DNA of 64,000 nucleotides. Origin: Mycobacterium montefiorense. GTDB lineage: Bacteria > Actinomycetota > Actinomycetes > Mycobacteriales > Mycobacteriaceae. The notes below the pieces were generated by a model. It had not been told where the DNA came from and made no database searches. It saw nothing but the letters and a program-made list of their open reading frames with translations. Positions 52,357 to 61,781 of the stretch are shown piece by piece. Where the stretch lies: positions 62,001 through 126,000 of the forward strand of contig NZ_BFCH01000026.1 of the NCBI RefSeq assembly GCF_003112775.1, given 5' to 3'. The translations under genes were made by a program, and so were the position numbers. Numbering within the stretch: the stretch's first letter is position 1; every line of letters begins with the position of its first letter.

Positions 52357-53913
52357 ATGGTCGCGACACTGAGGAGATGCGCGGCGGCTGTTGCCGCGGG
52401 TGCGGCACTCCTGCTCAGCGGCTGCGGTGGCCACCCCAGCCCCGGGCCGCTGTCCGCTATGGCCAGTCCGGCGATCCCGCCCAGCGTTGCCGACATCCCC
52501 AACCCGCTGCGTGGGCAGTATGAAGACCTGCTGAATCCGCTTTTCCCGCAAGGCAATCCCGCGCAGCAGCGATACCAGGCGTGGCCGGCGTCCTATGACG
52601 CCAGCATGCGTATCTCGTGGCGACAACTGCAGCCCACCGACCCGGCCACGCTGCCTGGCGATGCGCCGGATGATCGCAAATTCGACTTCAGCGCGATCGA
52701 CGACACGCTGACCAAGCTGGCCAGCCGAAACATGCGGCTTAGCCTCCGCATTTACGCCTACGGCTCCGACCCGCACGACCCGGGTATCGCCGTTCCCGAG
52801 TGGATGCGGCCGGCGACCACCAGCTATCCCGCGCCGCCGAACAGCCCCGGGGCGACGCAGGTCGTGCCGAACTGGGACGACCCGCACTACCTGGATGCGT
52901 TCGGCCGGCTGCTGGCCGCGCTGGGCCGCCGCTATGACGGCGACGAGCGCCTGGCCGTCTTCGAGTTCTCCGGATACAGCCAGTTTCGTGACCAGAGCGT
53001 CAGCGTCGCGTCGATCCGGCAGCTGGTGGCCGCGAACGTCGATGCCTTCCCGCACACGCAATTGGTGGTGAACCCGCAGAACCCGGAGATCGTGCGGCAG
53101 TTGCTCGCCGACGACGTCACGAAGAAGCTGTCCGGCCCGGTGGGCATCCGCTCGGATTGCCTCGGTGTTGCCTCGCCGCTGCCGGGCTGGGCGGAATCCG
53201 GTGACTCCCAGTACGTCCGGAACAACGATGCGGTCGTCAACGCGATCAAGCAGCGACTGCGCTCGGCGCCGGTGATCACCGAATGGTGTTCATTGCCCGG
53301 TGGGGCCGATCCGAAGGGCTACTACGAAAAGGGCCTGCACGACGTCGTCAAGTACCACGTGTCGATGACGTCGAGTGCGAACTTCCCGGACCGGGATTCG
53401 ACATCGGCGATGGACCCCAAGCTGTACGCGTTGTGGGCTCAGGCCAATGCGGCTGCCGGATACCGGTATTCGGTGCAGGCGCGGCCGGGATCGCAGTCGA
53501 TTCAAGGCAAGGTCGCAGCCATCTCGGTGGAGTGGACGAACTACGGAGCGGCGGCGGCCACCGAGGGTTGGGCGCCCAACTACAAGCTGGTGGATTACAC
53601 CGGTGCGGTGGTCCGCACGCTGCCGGCAACGGTCAATCTGAAGACATTGGTCCACGACGATTCCAGCCCGTCGCGCGAGGAGGCGGTCCCCGCGACGTCC
53701 ACCGACACCGTTCATGTCGACCTGTCCGGATTGGCGCCGGGGCACTACACACTGCGCGCCTCGGTGGATTGGCAACAGCACAAGCCGGGCGCATCGCATG
53801 TGGTGAACTACGGCCCGATGGCACTGGCCCGCGACGGGCGCGACGGCTCCGGGCTGTACCCGATTGCAACCCTTGACATCCCGCGCGACAACCAGATCTC
53901 AACCAGCGGTTGA
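52357..53913 (+). CDS. Secreted lipoprotein, DUF4832-type glycoside hydrolase-like, paralog A
   Basis: A 518-residue lipoprotein. The signal is MVATLRRCAAAVAAGAALLLSGC with lipobox LLSGC. A TIM-barrel-like region (about 40-360) contains NPLRGQYEDLLNPLF, YDASMRISWRQLQPTDP and SRNMRLSLRIYAY, and a C-terminal Ig-like beta domain (about 380-510) follows. It resembles bacterial DUF4832 sugar-active proteins. It is about 60 percent identical by eye to paralog B (55941-57614) but lacks 32 residues present there after FEFSGY, which include the candidate catalytic segment. It may bind rather than cut a glycan. Confidence 0.75.
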   Translation: MVATLRRCAAAVAAGAALLLSGCGGHPSPGPLSAMASPAIPPSVADIPNPLRGQYEDLLNPLFPQGNPAQQRYQAWPASYDASMRISWRQLQPTDPATLPGDAPDDRKFDFSAIDDTLTKLASRNMRLSLRIYAYGSDPHDPGIAVPEWMRPATTSYPAPPNSPGATQVVPNWDDPHYLDAFGRLLAALGRRYDGDERLAVFEFSGYSQFRDQSVSVASIRQLVAANVDAFPHTQLVVNPQNPEIVRQLLADDVTKKLSGPVGIRSDCLGVASPLPGWAESGDSQYVRNNDAVVNAIKQRLRSAPVITEWCSLPGGADPKGYYEKGLHDVVKYHVSMTSSANFPDRDSTSAMDPKLYALWAQANAAAGYRYSVQARPGSQSIQGKVAAISVEWTNYGAAAATEGWAPNYKLVDYTGAVVRTLPATVNLKTLVHDDSSPSREEAVPATSTDTVHVDLSGLAPGHYTLRASVDWQQHKPGASHVVNYGPMALARDGRDGSGLYPIATLDIPRDNQISTSG

Positions 53914-54059
53914 CGCGGCCCGGTCAACGCGCGTCAACCGCTGCTGATAAGCCCAGAGGAAACGGTCCGCCCGTGGTACGGTTCTCTCACTAATATGACC
54001 CGTGACCTGCTCCAATCTGGCCGCCCGGCCGGGACATGCGCCCCACCCCGGAGGACTTC

Positions 54060-55931
54060 ATGCCGCGCAGCCTGGATCTGGTCGTAACCTCCGTCGCCAC
54101 TCAGCTGATGGAAGCTACGGCGTCCACGGCCGCCGCGGTGAGCCAGCAGGTGCTCGCGCAGCTAGTCGAGCAGCTCGATCTGGATGGCAGCTTCGTGCGT
54201 CATCGCGATGAGATTTCCCGTGACTCGGTGCTGGTCGCGGAGTGGCCACTGCGAATCGAGGCTCCGGATCGCGATCCGGATCCGACAGCCGTTGTCCCCG
54301 TCGCCGGCGCGGAGCCGCTGCTCGCCGAATGCGAGCAGGGCCGCAAACCGATGGTGATATCGCCGGGTCAGCCGCGCCGTTCCTGGTGGCGCCGGCTACT
54401 GGGGCCAACTCAGCCCGCCACTCCTTCCGTGGCGGCCGCGCCGCTGATCTCGGGCGAGGTCACGACCGGCTTGCTCGGGTTCGTCAGGTTCGGCGCCCGT
54501 AAGTGGAAGCGAGCGGAGATCAATACGCTTGAGGTCGTCGCCGCCCTCTTCGCGCAGCTTCAAGCCCGTCTCGCGGCCGAGGAGAAGCTTCGCTATCTGG
54601 CCGAGCACGACGATCTGACCGGGCTGTACAACCGCCGGGCGCTGGTCGCGCACTTGTCCGAACGGCTCGCCGCCGGACAGCCGGGGCCCGTCGCGGTGCT
54701 GTATCTCGACCTCGACCGGTTGAAGCCGATCAACGACTACCTGGGTCATACCGCCGGTGACTGGTTCATCCGGGTCTTCGCGCAACGCATTCAGGTCTGC
54801 GCCGGAAGCCAAGCCATGATCGCCCGGCTGGGCGGCGACGAGTTCGTCGTCGTGCCCGAGCAGTCGATGTCACCGGAGACCGCGGAGTCGTTCGGCCACC
54901 GCCTGTCGAGGATGCTGTGCGAGCGGCTGGCCATCGGCGGCCACATGATCAGCCGTACCGTCAGCATCGGGCTAGCGATCGGCATGCCGGATCGCGACAA
55001 CTGCACCGCCCTGCTGCGCCGTGCCGACGAGGCCGTGCTGACCGCAAAGCGCGCCGGCGGCAACCAGGTCGCGGTGTTCACCGACGACATGTCGCTGAAG
55101 AGCGCGTTCCGCAACGACATTGAGCTGCATCTGCAGGGCGATATCGGCAGCGAGGCGCTGCTGCTGCACTATCTGCCCGAGGTCGACCTGTGGACCGGCG
55201 CGGTCGTGGCGGCCGAGGCGCTGGTCCGCTGGCGGCACCCGATCTGGGGATTGCTGCTGCCGGACGCGTTCATCGGCGTGGCCGAATCGACCAACCTGGC
55301 CGGCGAGCTGGGCCGCTGGGTAATGCGTACCGCCTGCGCCGAATTCAGCCGCTGGCGTGCCAACGGCGTGGGGCACGGCGCCATCCTGCGCATCAACGTC
55401 TCACCCGTGCAGCTGATCACCCGCGGCTTCGTTCGCAGCGTCGCCGACACGATCGAGGAGTTCGGCATCGATGCCGCGTCGGTGTGCCTGGAAATCACCG
55501 AGCGCGCCGTCGTGCACGACATCGAAACCACTTGCAACACCCTCGCGGAGCTCAAAGAGATCGGCGTGCAGCTGGCCATCGACGACTTCGGCACCGGTTA
55601 TGCGGTGCTGTCGCACCTGAAGTCGCTGCCGGTCGACATGCTGAAGATCGACGCCGGATTCGTGCGCGACCTCGGGACCAACGCCGGCGACCTGGCCATC
55701 GTCCGCGCCATCATCGGGCTCGCCGAGGCATTCGGCTTGCAAGTCGTCGCCGAGGGAGTCGAGACGCCTACTGCTGCACTGACTTTGATGCAGCACGGGT
55801 GTCACCGCGCCCAGGGTTTCCTGTTGTCGAGGCCAGTCCCCGGCGATGCGATGGAGGCTTTACTGTCGGCGCGCTGGATGCCGATGCCTTTCCTCGCCGA
55901 TCGTGAGGCCTTGTCGCAGGGCGCCATCTAG
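54060..55931 (+). CDS. GAF-GGDEF-EAL cyclic-di-GMP synthase/phosphodiesterase
   Basis: A 623-residue cytoplasmic protein. A GAF-type sensor region (about 1-170) is followed by a GGDEF domain with intact GGDEF at 259-263 (RLGGDEFVVV) and an EAL domain with intact EAL at 386-388 (AAEALVRW), DDFGTGYAVLSHLK, and the loop VVAEGVE. There is no RxxD inhibitory site before GGDEF. The layout equals Rv1354c. Start ATG at 54060 is preferred because GGAGG lies six bases upstream; an ATG at 54036 is also in frame. It may make and break c-di-GMP and sits between two polysaccharide-type lipoprotein genes. Confidence 0.93.
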   Translation: MPRSLDLVVTSVATQLMEATASTAAAVSQQVLAQLVEQLDLDGSFVRHRDEISRDSVLVAEWPLRIEAPDRDPDPTAVVPVAGAEPLLAECEQGRKPMVISPGQPRRSWWRRLLGPTQPATPSVAAAPLISGEVTTGLLGFVRFGARKWKRAEINTLEVVAALFAQLQARLAAEEKLRYLAEHDDLTGLYNRRALVAHLSERLAAGQPGPVAVLYLDLDRLKPINDYLGHTAGDWFIRVFAQRIQVCAGSQAMIARLGGDEFVVVPEQSMSPETAESFGHRLSRMLCERLAIGGHMISRTVSIGLAIGMPDRDNCTALLRRADEAVLTAKRAGGNQVAVFTDDMSLKSAFRNDIELHLQGDIGSEALLLHYLPEVDLWTGAVVAAEALVRWRHPIWGLLLPDAFIGVAESTNLAGELGRWVMRTACAEFSRWRANGVGHGAILRINVSPVQLITRGFVRSVADTIEEFGIDAASVCLEITERAVVHDIETTCNTLAELKEIGVQLAIDDFGTGYAVLSHLKSLPVDMLKIDAGFVRDLGTNAGDLAIVRAIIGLAEAFGLQVVAEGVETPTAALTLMQHGCHRAQGFLLSRPVPGDAMEALLSARWMPMPFLADREALSQGAI

Positions 55932-55940
55932 CATCGCAAC

Positions 55941-57614
55941 GTGGTCCGAAAAGCGAGCAAGATTACGGCGGCCGTGCTGGTGTGCGCGGCACTGGTCGTC
56001 AGCGGCTGTAGCAACCCGAGTGGCCCCGAGCCGCTGAGCGCGGTTGCCAGTCCGGCCATACCGCTGACAGTGCAAGAGGTGGCAAATCCGCTGCGCGGGC
56101 AGTACGAGGACCTGATGATGCCGCTTTTCCCGCAGGCCAATCCCGCACAGCGGCGGTACCCGGCGTGGCCGGCGCCGTATGACGCCAGCATGCGTATCAC
56201 GTGGCGGCAGTTGCAGCCCACCGATCCGGCCACGCTACCCCCCGATGCACCCGACGATCTCAAGTTCGACTTCAGCGCGATCGACGACGAGTTGACGAAG
56301 CTCGCCAGCCGCAACATGCGGCTCACGATGCGCGTGGTCGCCTACAGCTCCTGCTGCGACATCACCTATCCGTCCAACTTGAGCATCGCCATTCCCGACT
56401 GGATGCGTCCGGTGGCCACCGACTATCCCTCGCCGCCCAAGTATTGGTGGACTCCGGGGGTGACGCAGGTGGTGCCGAATTGGAACGACCAGCGCTACTT
56501 GGATGCGTTCGGCCAGCTGCTGGCGGCGCTGGGGCGTCGCTACGACGGCGACGAGCGACTGAGCGTTTTCGAGTTCTCCGGGTATGGAGATTTCAGCGAG
56601 AACCACATCGCGTACTTGCGCGACAAGCTGGGTGCGCCTGGTCCGTCGCCGGAGGAGAGCGTCGCGAAACTGGGCTATTACAGCCAGTTTCGTGATCAGA
56701 ACATCACCAGCGCGTCGATTTCGCGGTTGGTCACCACGAACGTCAACGCCTTTCCGCACACGCAATTGGTGGTCACCCCGCTGAACGCAGACATCACGCG
56801 ACAGTTGTTTGCCGACTGGGTCACAAAATCGTTGTCGGCGCCGGTGGGTATCCGGTCGGATTGCCTCGGCGTGTACGCGCCGCTGCCGGTGTGGGCCGAG
56901 TCGGAGGGCTCGCACTACGTGCAGCTGAAAGATCCGCTCATCAAACAGGTGAAAGACCGGCTCGCGTCGGGACTGGTGATCACCGAATGGTGCCAGCTTC
57001 CCGACGGAACCGACCCGAAGAGCTATTACGAGAAGGGCGTGCGCGACGTCGTCAAATATCACGTATCGATGACGTCGAGTTTCAACTTCCCCGCCGTGAA
57101 CGCGACCACGGCGATGGACCCGGCGCTGTACCTGCTGTGGTCGAAAGCCAACGTCTCGGCCGGCTACCGGTATTCGGCCGAGGCGCGGCAGGGCTCGCAA
57201 TCGGTGCACGACGGGCAAGCGTCGATCACCGTCACCTGGACCAACTACGGCTCGGCCGGCGCCACCGAGAAATGGGTCCCCGGCTATCGGCTGGTGGACT
57301 TCTCCGGAGCGGTGATCCGCGAGATGCCCTCGACCGTGAACCTCAAGACACTGGTGCACCCGGACAACTCCGGTACCGAGCCGGCCCCGGCGTCGACCAC
57401 CGAAACCGTGACCCTCGATATCGGGAGCTTGCCGCCCGGGAATTACACCTTGCAGGCTGCAGCCACCTGGCAACAGCACAAACCCGCGGCTTCCCACGTG
57501 GTGAACTATCCGTCCATGCAGTTGGCCCGCGACGGGCGCGACGGAACCGGCTGGTATCCGGTCGCGACACTCGACATACCGCGCGAGGTGGTCACCTCCA
57601 CGCCGAGCCAATGA
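55941..57614 (+). CDS. Secreted lipoprotein, DUF4832-type glycoside hydrolase-like, paralog B
   Basis: A 557-residue lipoprotein, start GTG at 55941, nine bases after the GGDEF-EAL stop. The signal is MVRKASKITAAVLVCAALVVSGC with lipobox VVSGC. It has the same barrel and Ig-like tail as paralog A plus a 32-residue segment (56586-56681) beginning GDFSENHIAYL. GYGDFSENH resembles the conserved GxGxxGEWH-type motif of DUF4832 enzymes, so the acidic residue here is a candidate catalyst. It is similar in size and position to Rv1006 (567 residues), which is only a position-based suggestion. It likely acts on a surface glycan. Confidence 0.75.
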   Translation: MVRKASKITAAVLVCAALVVSGCSNPSGPEPLSAVASPAIPLTVQEVANPLRGQYEDLMMPLFPQANPAQRRYPAWPAPYDASMRITWRQLQPTDPATLPPDAPDDLKFDFSAIDDELTKLASRNMRLTMRVVAYSSCCDITYPSNLSIAIPDWMRPVATDYPSPPKYWWTPGVTQVVPNWNDQRYLDAFGQLLAALGRRYDGDERLSVFEFSGYGDFSENHIAYLRDKLGAPGPSPEESVAKLGYYSQFRDQNITSASISRLVTTNVNAFPHTQLVVTPLNADITRQLFADWVTKSLSAPVGIRSDCLGVYAPLPVWAESEGSHYVQLKDPLIKQVKDRLASGLVITEWCQLPDGTDPKSYYEKGVRDVVKYHVSMTSSFNFPAVNATTAMDPALYLLWSKANVSAGYRYSAEARQGSQSVHDGQASITVTWTNYGSAGATEKWVPGYRLVDFSGAVIREMPSTVNLKTLVHPDNSGTEPAPASTTETVTLDIGSLPPGNYTLQAAATWQQHKPAASHVVNYPSMQLARDGRDGTGWYPVATLDIPREVVTSTPSQ

Positions 57615-57778
57615 ATGGCGCGTAGGGTGCCTCGGCAAAAGTCCGCTACTGCCTGGGCAGACAGGGGAATCTCGAGTTGACGATGCTGCATAATGAACGA
57701 TGAGTTTGCTCTGAGGCCATGAAAGCGACTGAATGTATGCTCTTCATCGGTTTGGGATGTTAGAAGGGTAATAGTTGG

Positions 57779-59224
57779 ATGGATTTCCGTACCTTTGTCC
57801 GGATAATCGGCGCGCACTGGAAGCTCGCCGCGGGGGCGTTCCTGGCTTGTCTCGTCGGTGCCGTGGTCGTCACGGCGTTGCAGACGAAGCATTACCAGTC
57901 GTCGGCCACGATCCTGATCTCCTTCTCCGGTGCGACTGACCTCACCGAGCTGTACAACGGCACGCTGACCGCGCAGGAACGGCTGTCGTCGTACGCCCAG
58001 ATCGCCGGCGGACGCACGGTGGCCGAGCGCGCGATCAGCCAGCTCCAGGTTCCGATGAGCCCCGATGCGCTGGTGACCCAAACGCAGGTGAAATACACCG
58101 CGAAGTCGATGCTCTTCACGATCTCGGTGAAAGACACCGATCCGGTGCGTGCCGCGGCGCTGGCGGGAGCGATGGCCGACCAGTTCGCCGTCATGGTCCC
58201 GACGCTCGGCGTGACTGCGCACTCGAACACCGGCGCGCCGACGAGCACCACGCCGCGACCCGACACCGGTGAGGTGCCCCTGCCGCCCGAGGTGCCCGGG
58301 CAGCCCACTCCCAAACCGTTGCCGGTAGCCAGGGCGCGAGTGGTGGAGTCGCCCCGGGTACCCGACCACGCGATCGCCCCGTCGCCGGTGCGCAACGTGG
58401 CGATGGGGCTGGTCGCCGGCCTGCTGCTCGGTATCGGGGTGGCGTTGACCCGTGAGGCCACCGATCGCACCGTGCGCACGCGCGAGAAACTGGAAGAACT
58501 TTCGGGCTTGCCGACGTTGGGCGAGCTGCCCGGAAAGCGGGGCACCGCACCGAAATTCGGCACCGACATCGCATTCGACGACGCGGTCCGCGGCCTGCGC
58601 GCCCGGCTGAGCAGGGCGATGGGCCCCAATGAACGCCGGGTGTTGGTGGCGGCGCCCTTCGGCGGTGAGGGAACCACGACGACGGCGCTGAACCTGTCGC
58701 GGGCATTCACCGAACTCGGCCAAGACGTCCTGCTCGTCGAGGGCGACTCCAGGCGGCCCGTGATCGCCGGCCTGCTGAGCGTCGAATCGGGAGAGGGCTT
58801 GGCTCATGCGCTGGCCGACCCCAGCATCGCCGTGCAAGCCGTGCGGCCGACCGCGATTTCGCGGCTGTTCCTGCTGGCGGCCCGGTCCGGCCGCCGCGGC
58901 GAGGGCGTGCCCGCCAGTGCATTTACCCCGGACGTGATCGACAGCGTGCTGGCGAACCTGTCGTCGCGGTTCGGCCAGACCGTCGTCGACGGCCCGCCGG
59001 TGCTGGCCACGGCCGACTCCGGCCTGCTGGCCGGTGCGGTGGCGGCCACGGTGCTGGTGGTGCGCGCGAACCGCACCACCATCGATGAACTCACCGACGC
59101 GCTGGCAGCGCTGCGTACGGCCGGCGCGCAGGTCGTCGGAACCGTGCTGACCGACGCCAAGCCGTCCGTGCACAGCAGGGCCGCGGCCCGCGCCTACCGG
59201 GGAAAGCTCAGCGGGTCGGCGTGA
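57779..59224 (+). CDS. Wzz/BY-kinase-like polysaccharide co-polymerase with degenerate P-loop
   Basis: A 481-residue membrane protein. A Wzz-type N-terminal half lies between two membrane helices (about 17-34 and 206-223), with a proline-rich linker (about 150-190). A cytoplasmic tyrosine-kinase-like domain follows. The Walker A region (residues 291-302) reads APFGGEGTTTTA, with Thr where the invariant Lys belongs; Walker A' reads VEGDSRRP with Glu for the first Asp; Walker B is VVDGPP. No tyrosine cluster ends the protein. It probably controls chain length or acts as a scaffold without kinase activity. It is coupled to the next gene (GTGA). Confidence 0.85.
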   Translation: MDFRTFVRIIGAHWKLAAGAFLACLVGAVVVTALQTKHYQSSATILISFSGATDLTELYNGTLTAQERLSSYAQIAGGRTVAERAISQLQVPMSPDALVTQTQVKYTAKSMLFTISVKDTDPVRAAALAGAMADQFAVMVPTLGVTAHSNTGAPTSTTPRPDTGEVPLPPEVPGQPTPKPLPVARARVVESPRVPDHAIAPSPVRNVAMGLVAGLLLGIGVALTREATDRTVRTREKLEELSGLPTLGELPGKRGTAPKFGTDIAFDDAVRGLRARLSRAMGPNERRVLVAAPFGGEGTTTTALNLSRAFTELGQDVLLVEGDSRRPVIAGLLSVESGEGLAHALADPSIAVQAVRPTAISRLFLLAARSGRRGEGVPASAFTPDVIDSVLANLSSRFGQTVVDGPPVLATADSGLLAGAVAATVLVVRANRTTIDELTDALAALRTAGAQVVGTVLTDAKPSVHSRAAARAYRGKLSGSA

Positions 59225-60696
59225 TTTTCTACCTGCGGAGTCGCGATCGCCTGGTAGTGGCCGCTGCTGTGCTGGCTATGTTCCTGTTGGGATGCTTCCT
59301 GTTCGGTGTGTTCTCGGTTCGCCGAACCACCGAGGGCGCCATGCTGATCGCCGCCCTGTTCTGCCTGGTGGTGTATTGGGTGAAACCAGAAGGGATGGTT
59401 GCGGTCACCCTGTTCGGGGCGTTCGCGGCGCTGCCGGAAGGCTTGCACGTCGGCAAGGTGATCGGTCCGGTCGCGATCTACGCCTACCAAATCGCCGCCG
59501 TGCTGGCGATTTTGTATCTGCTCCCGATCGTGCGACCGCGGTTCTCCGACTACCTCCTGCCAGGGGTGTTCGCGATGACCGTGGTGCTCTACACCCTGTA
59601 CGGATTCGGGGCTGGGCATGACGCCCTGATGGTGGCGCGTGAATCGACGACGCTGCTCGAAATGGTCGTCGGGTTCGTGCTGGGAATGCTGGTCGTCTGG
59701 GGCGGTTACGCCGCATGGCTGGTCCGCGTGATGATTGTGATCCTCTGGTTTTCGGCGGGCATGGCGATCGTCAGTTCGCTGCATGCCGTCCGGCTGGCCG
59801 GCCGGGCGGAAAGCCTGGAAGAGGCGACGGGCGCCGGCCAGGCACTGCGCATCGTGCTGTCCACCCAGACGCCGGCGACCGCTGTGCTGTCCGCGCTAGT
59901 CGCCGCCGCGATCGTCGGCCGGGTGAAGCCGATGATGTTTTACGCGCTGGGTCCGCCCGCGTTGATCATCTCGCTGCTCTCCTTCTCCCGGAACACGCTG
60001 ATCGCCATGGTGGTCGCCGCCTTCGTTGCGTTCCTATCCTGCTTCGGATTGCCGGCCCTGCGCCGGACGGCCACGGTCATCGTGGTCAGCGTGGCGGCGC
60101 TGGCGCTCACGGTGCCGGGGTCGCTGTTCTTGCTGCAGCATTCGCAGGCCGGGGCGTGGCTCAGCGATCAGTTCACCGCGTTCGGCCAGCGGGTGCTGGG
60201 CGGGATTTCGACGAGCGCGCTGGCGGTGGATCAGTCGACGCTGGACCGGCTGCAAGAAAACGCCCGACTCAATACCGCGATCGCGGAGGCGCCGATCTTC
60301 GGCCACGGCCTGGGCTACGCCTACCAACTGCCGACCGGGAACGACCCGGATGCCTTCTCCTGGAAGCTGGGGCCCACTTACTCGCACCTCTTCTACCAGT
60401 GGTGGTTGGCCAAAGCCGGCGTCGTTGGCGTGGCGATATTTGCGTGGTTCGCGGCCACGCCGATACTCAAGGCGGTGCGATGCGCGTCGGTGCCAGCGAA
60501 AATCAGTGCGGCGGTCAGTGCCAGCCTGCTGGCGATATCCGCGGTCTGGCCGCTGCCGGAGATGCCGATGGATGCCCTGGCGTTGGGCCTGGTCCTGGGG
60601 GCGACGATGGGATTTGCCGGGCTGGGGCGCCGCGACCATGAACGAAGCCACGACACCGTCGACCGCGTTCCCGAGCTGGCTGCCACGCCCAGCTGA
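59221..60696 (+). CDS. O-antigen polymerase/ligase-like membrane protein
   Basis: A 491-residue protein, start GTG overlapping the previous stop. It has about eleven helices with a large extracytoplasmic loop (about 305-390) containing ENARLNTAIAEAPIFGHGLGYAY and TYSHLFYQWWLAKAG, the pattern of the Wzy/WaaL O-antigen ligase family. It would polymerise or attach lipid-linked polysaccharide repeat units at the outer face. No dedicated flippase is visible in the window. The 80-base gap to the next gene is the longest in the series. Confidence 0.82.
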   Translation: MIFYLRSRDRLVVAAAVLAMFLLGCFLFGVFSVRRTTEGAMLIAALFCLVVYWVKPEGMVAVTLFGAFAALPEGLHVGKVIGPVAIYAYQIAAVLAILYLLPIVRPRFSDYLLPGVFAMTVVLYTLYGFGAGHDALMVARESTTLLEMVVGFVLGMLVVWGGYAAWLVRVMIVILWFSAGMAIVSSLHAVRLAGRAESLEEATGAGQALRIVLSTQTPATAVLSALVAAAIVGRVKPMMFYALGPPALIISLLSFSRNTLIAMVVAAFVAFLSCFGLPALRRTATVIVVSVAALALTVPGSLFLLQHSQAGAWLSDQFTAFGQRVLGGISTSALAVDQSTLDRLQENARLNTAIAEAPIFGHGLGYAYQLPTGNDPDAFSWKLGPTYSHLFYQWWLAKAGVVGVAIFAWFAATPILKAVRCASVPAKISAAVSASLLAISAVWPLPEMPMDALALGLVLGATMGFAGLGRRDHERSHDTVDRVPELAATPS

Positions 60697-60776
60697 ATTT
60701 TTCAAAGCGTTACCCGAGGCGGCGCTGGCCTCGATTATCTTGACCGTGTGGCCAGTTTGCTGGGGGACCTAGTTCG

Positions 60777-61781
60777 GTGTTAGCCGTTACCCACGTCGGG
60801 CCCGATATGTACAGCTTCGGCGGGACGCAATCCGTGATTCGGGTCATCCGCGACAACAAGATCGGCGCGGACGAGATCCGGGTGCTCTCCACCTGGGACG
60901 GGCGCAACCACGCGAAGAGCTTCCTTCTCACCGCACGCGCGGGCCTGGCGCTGGCCCGGATCCGGCGCCCCGCCATCGTGCATTTCCACATTTCCAACGG
61001 TGGTGCTTGGCTGCGCGAGGGATCGCTGATCCGGCTGGCCACAGCTCGCGGCTTCCGGATCGTTGTCACCATCCACGGCTCCGACTTTCACGAGTTCGCC
61101 GCGGCGCGCCCGCGCTTCGTGGGCAACACGTTGAAGCGTGCCGACCATGTGATCGTGCTGTCGGAGGAAGCGCGCGCCGCCGTTCTCGGGGTGGTGCCCT
61201 CGGTGGCGACCTCCGTGGTGGCCAACCCGATCCCGATCGATCTCGATGCGCCCGGAGCTGCCTCGACGCCGCCCGTGGTGCTTTTCGCCGGCACCATCGG
61301 TCGCCGCAAGGGTGTTGAGTGCCTTGTCGATGCCTGGCGGCTACTCCTGGGCGAGGGCATCGAAGGGGAGTGCCGGATCGTCGGGCGCATCGACGACTAC
61401 ACCCCACCGCCGACCGAGCGGATGTCCGTGGAGGGCCCGGTGCACCCCGACGACGTCCGGGATCTGCTCCGGACGGTCCGCGTGATCGCACTCCCGTCCT
61501 ACGCGGAGGGCATGCCGATGATCCTCACCGAAGCCCTGGCCGGCGCACGGCCGTTTGTGGCGACTCCGGTCGGCGGAACTGCGGCAATAGCGTCCGACCC
61601 CGGTATGCTCGTGCCCGTTGGTGATGTGCCCGCGCTGGCAGCGGCGATCGGCCGGTATCTGCGCGACCCTGGCTTGGCCGAGCGTGACGGGCTGCGCGGC
61701 CAGGCGCACATTGCGGCAACACGTAGCCCCAAAGTGATTGACGCGGAACTTCGCCGGATCTATGGGGGCTGCGGGATTTGA
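60777..61781 (+). CDS. GT4-family glycosyltransferase
   Basis: A 334-residue GT-B enzyme starting with GTG. The N-terminal domain has HVGPDMYSFGGTQSVIRVIR; the donor domain has VLFAGTIGRRKGVECLVDAW and the EX7E motif in EGMPMILTEALAGARPFVATPVGG. It would add one sugar to a polyprenyl-linked oligosaccharide in the cytoplasm. The sugar is not predictable. Its stop overlaps the next start (TTGA). Confidence 0.88.
   Translation: MLAVTHVGPDMYSFGGTQSVIRVIRDNKIGADEIRVLSTWDGRNHAKSFLLTARAGLALARIRRPAIVHFHISNGGAWLREGSLIRLATARGFRIVVTIHGSDFHEFAAARPRFVGNTLKRADHVIVLSEEARAAVLGVVPSVATSVVANPIPIDLDAPGAASTPPVVLFAGTIGRRKGVECLVDAWRLLLGEGIEGECRIVGRIDDYTPPPTERMSVEGPVHPDDVRDLLRTVRVIALPSYAEGMPMILTEALAGARPFVATPVGGTAAIASDPGMLVPVGDVPALAAAIGRYLRDPGLAERDGLRGQAHIAATRSPKVIDAELRRIYGGCGI

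Noticed and set aside
57615..57778. Promoter or riboswitch in the 164-base gap before the Wzz-like gene
   Set aside because: TTGACG and CATAAT hexamers occur but at non-functional spacing, and no convincing folded element or c-di-GMP-type motif could be drawn by eye.
56235..59173. Very long minus-strand frames over paralog B and the Wzz-like gene
   Set aside because: Compositional shadows of strong plus-strand genes; they lack ribosome sites and recognisable domains.
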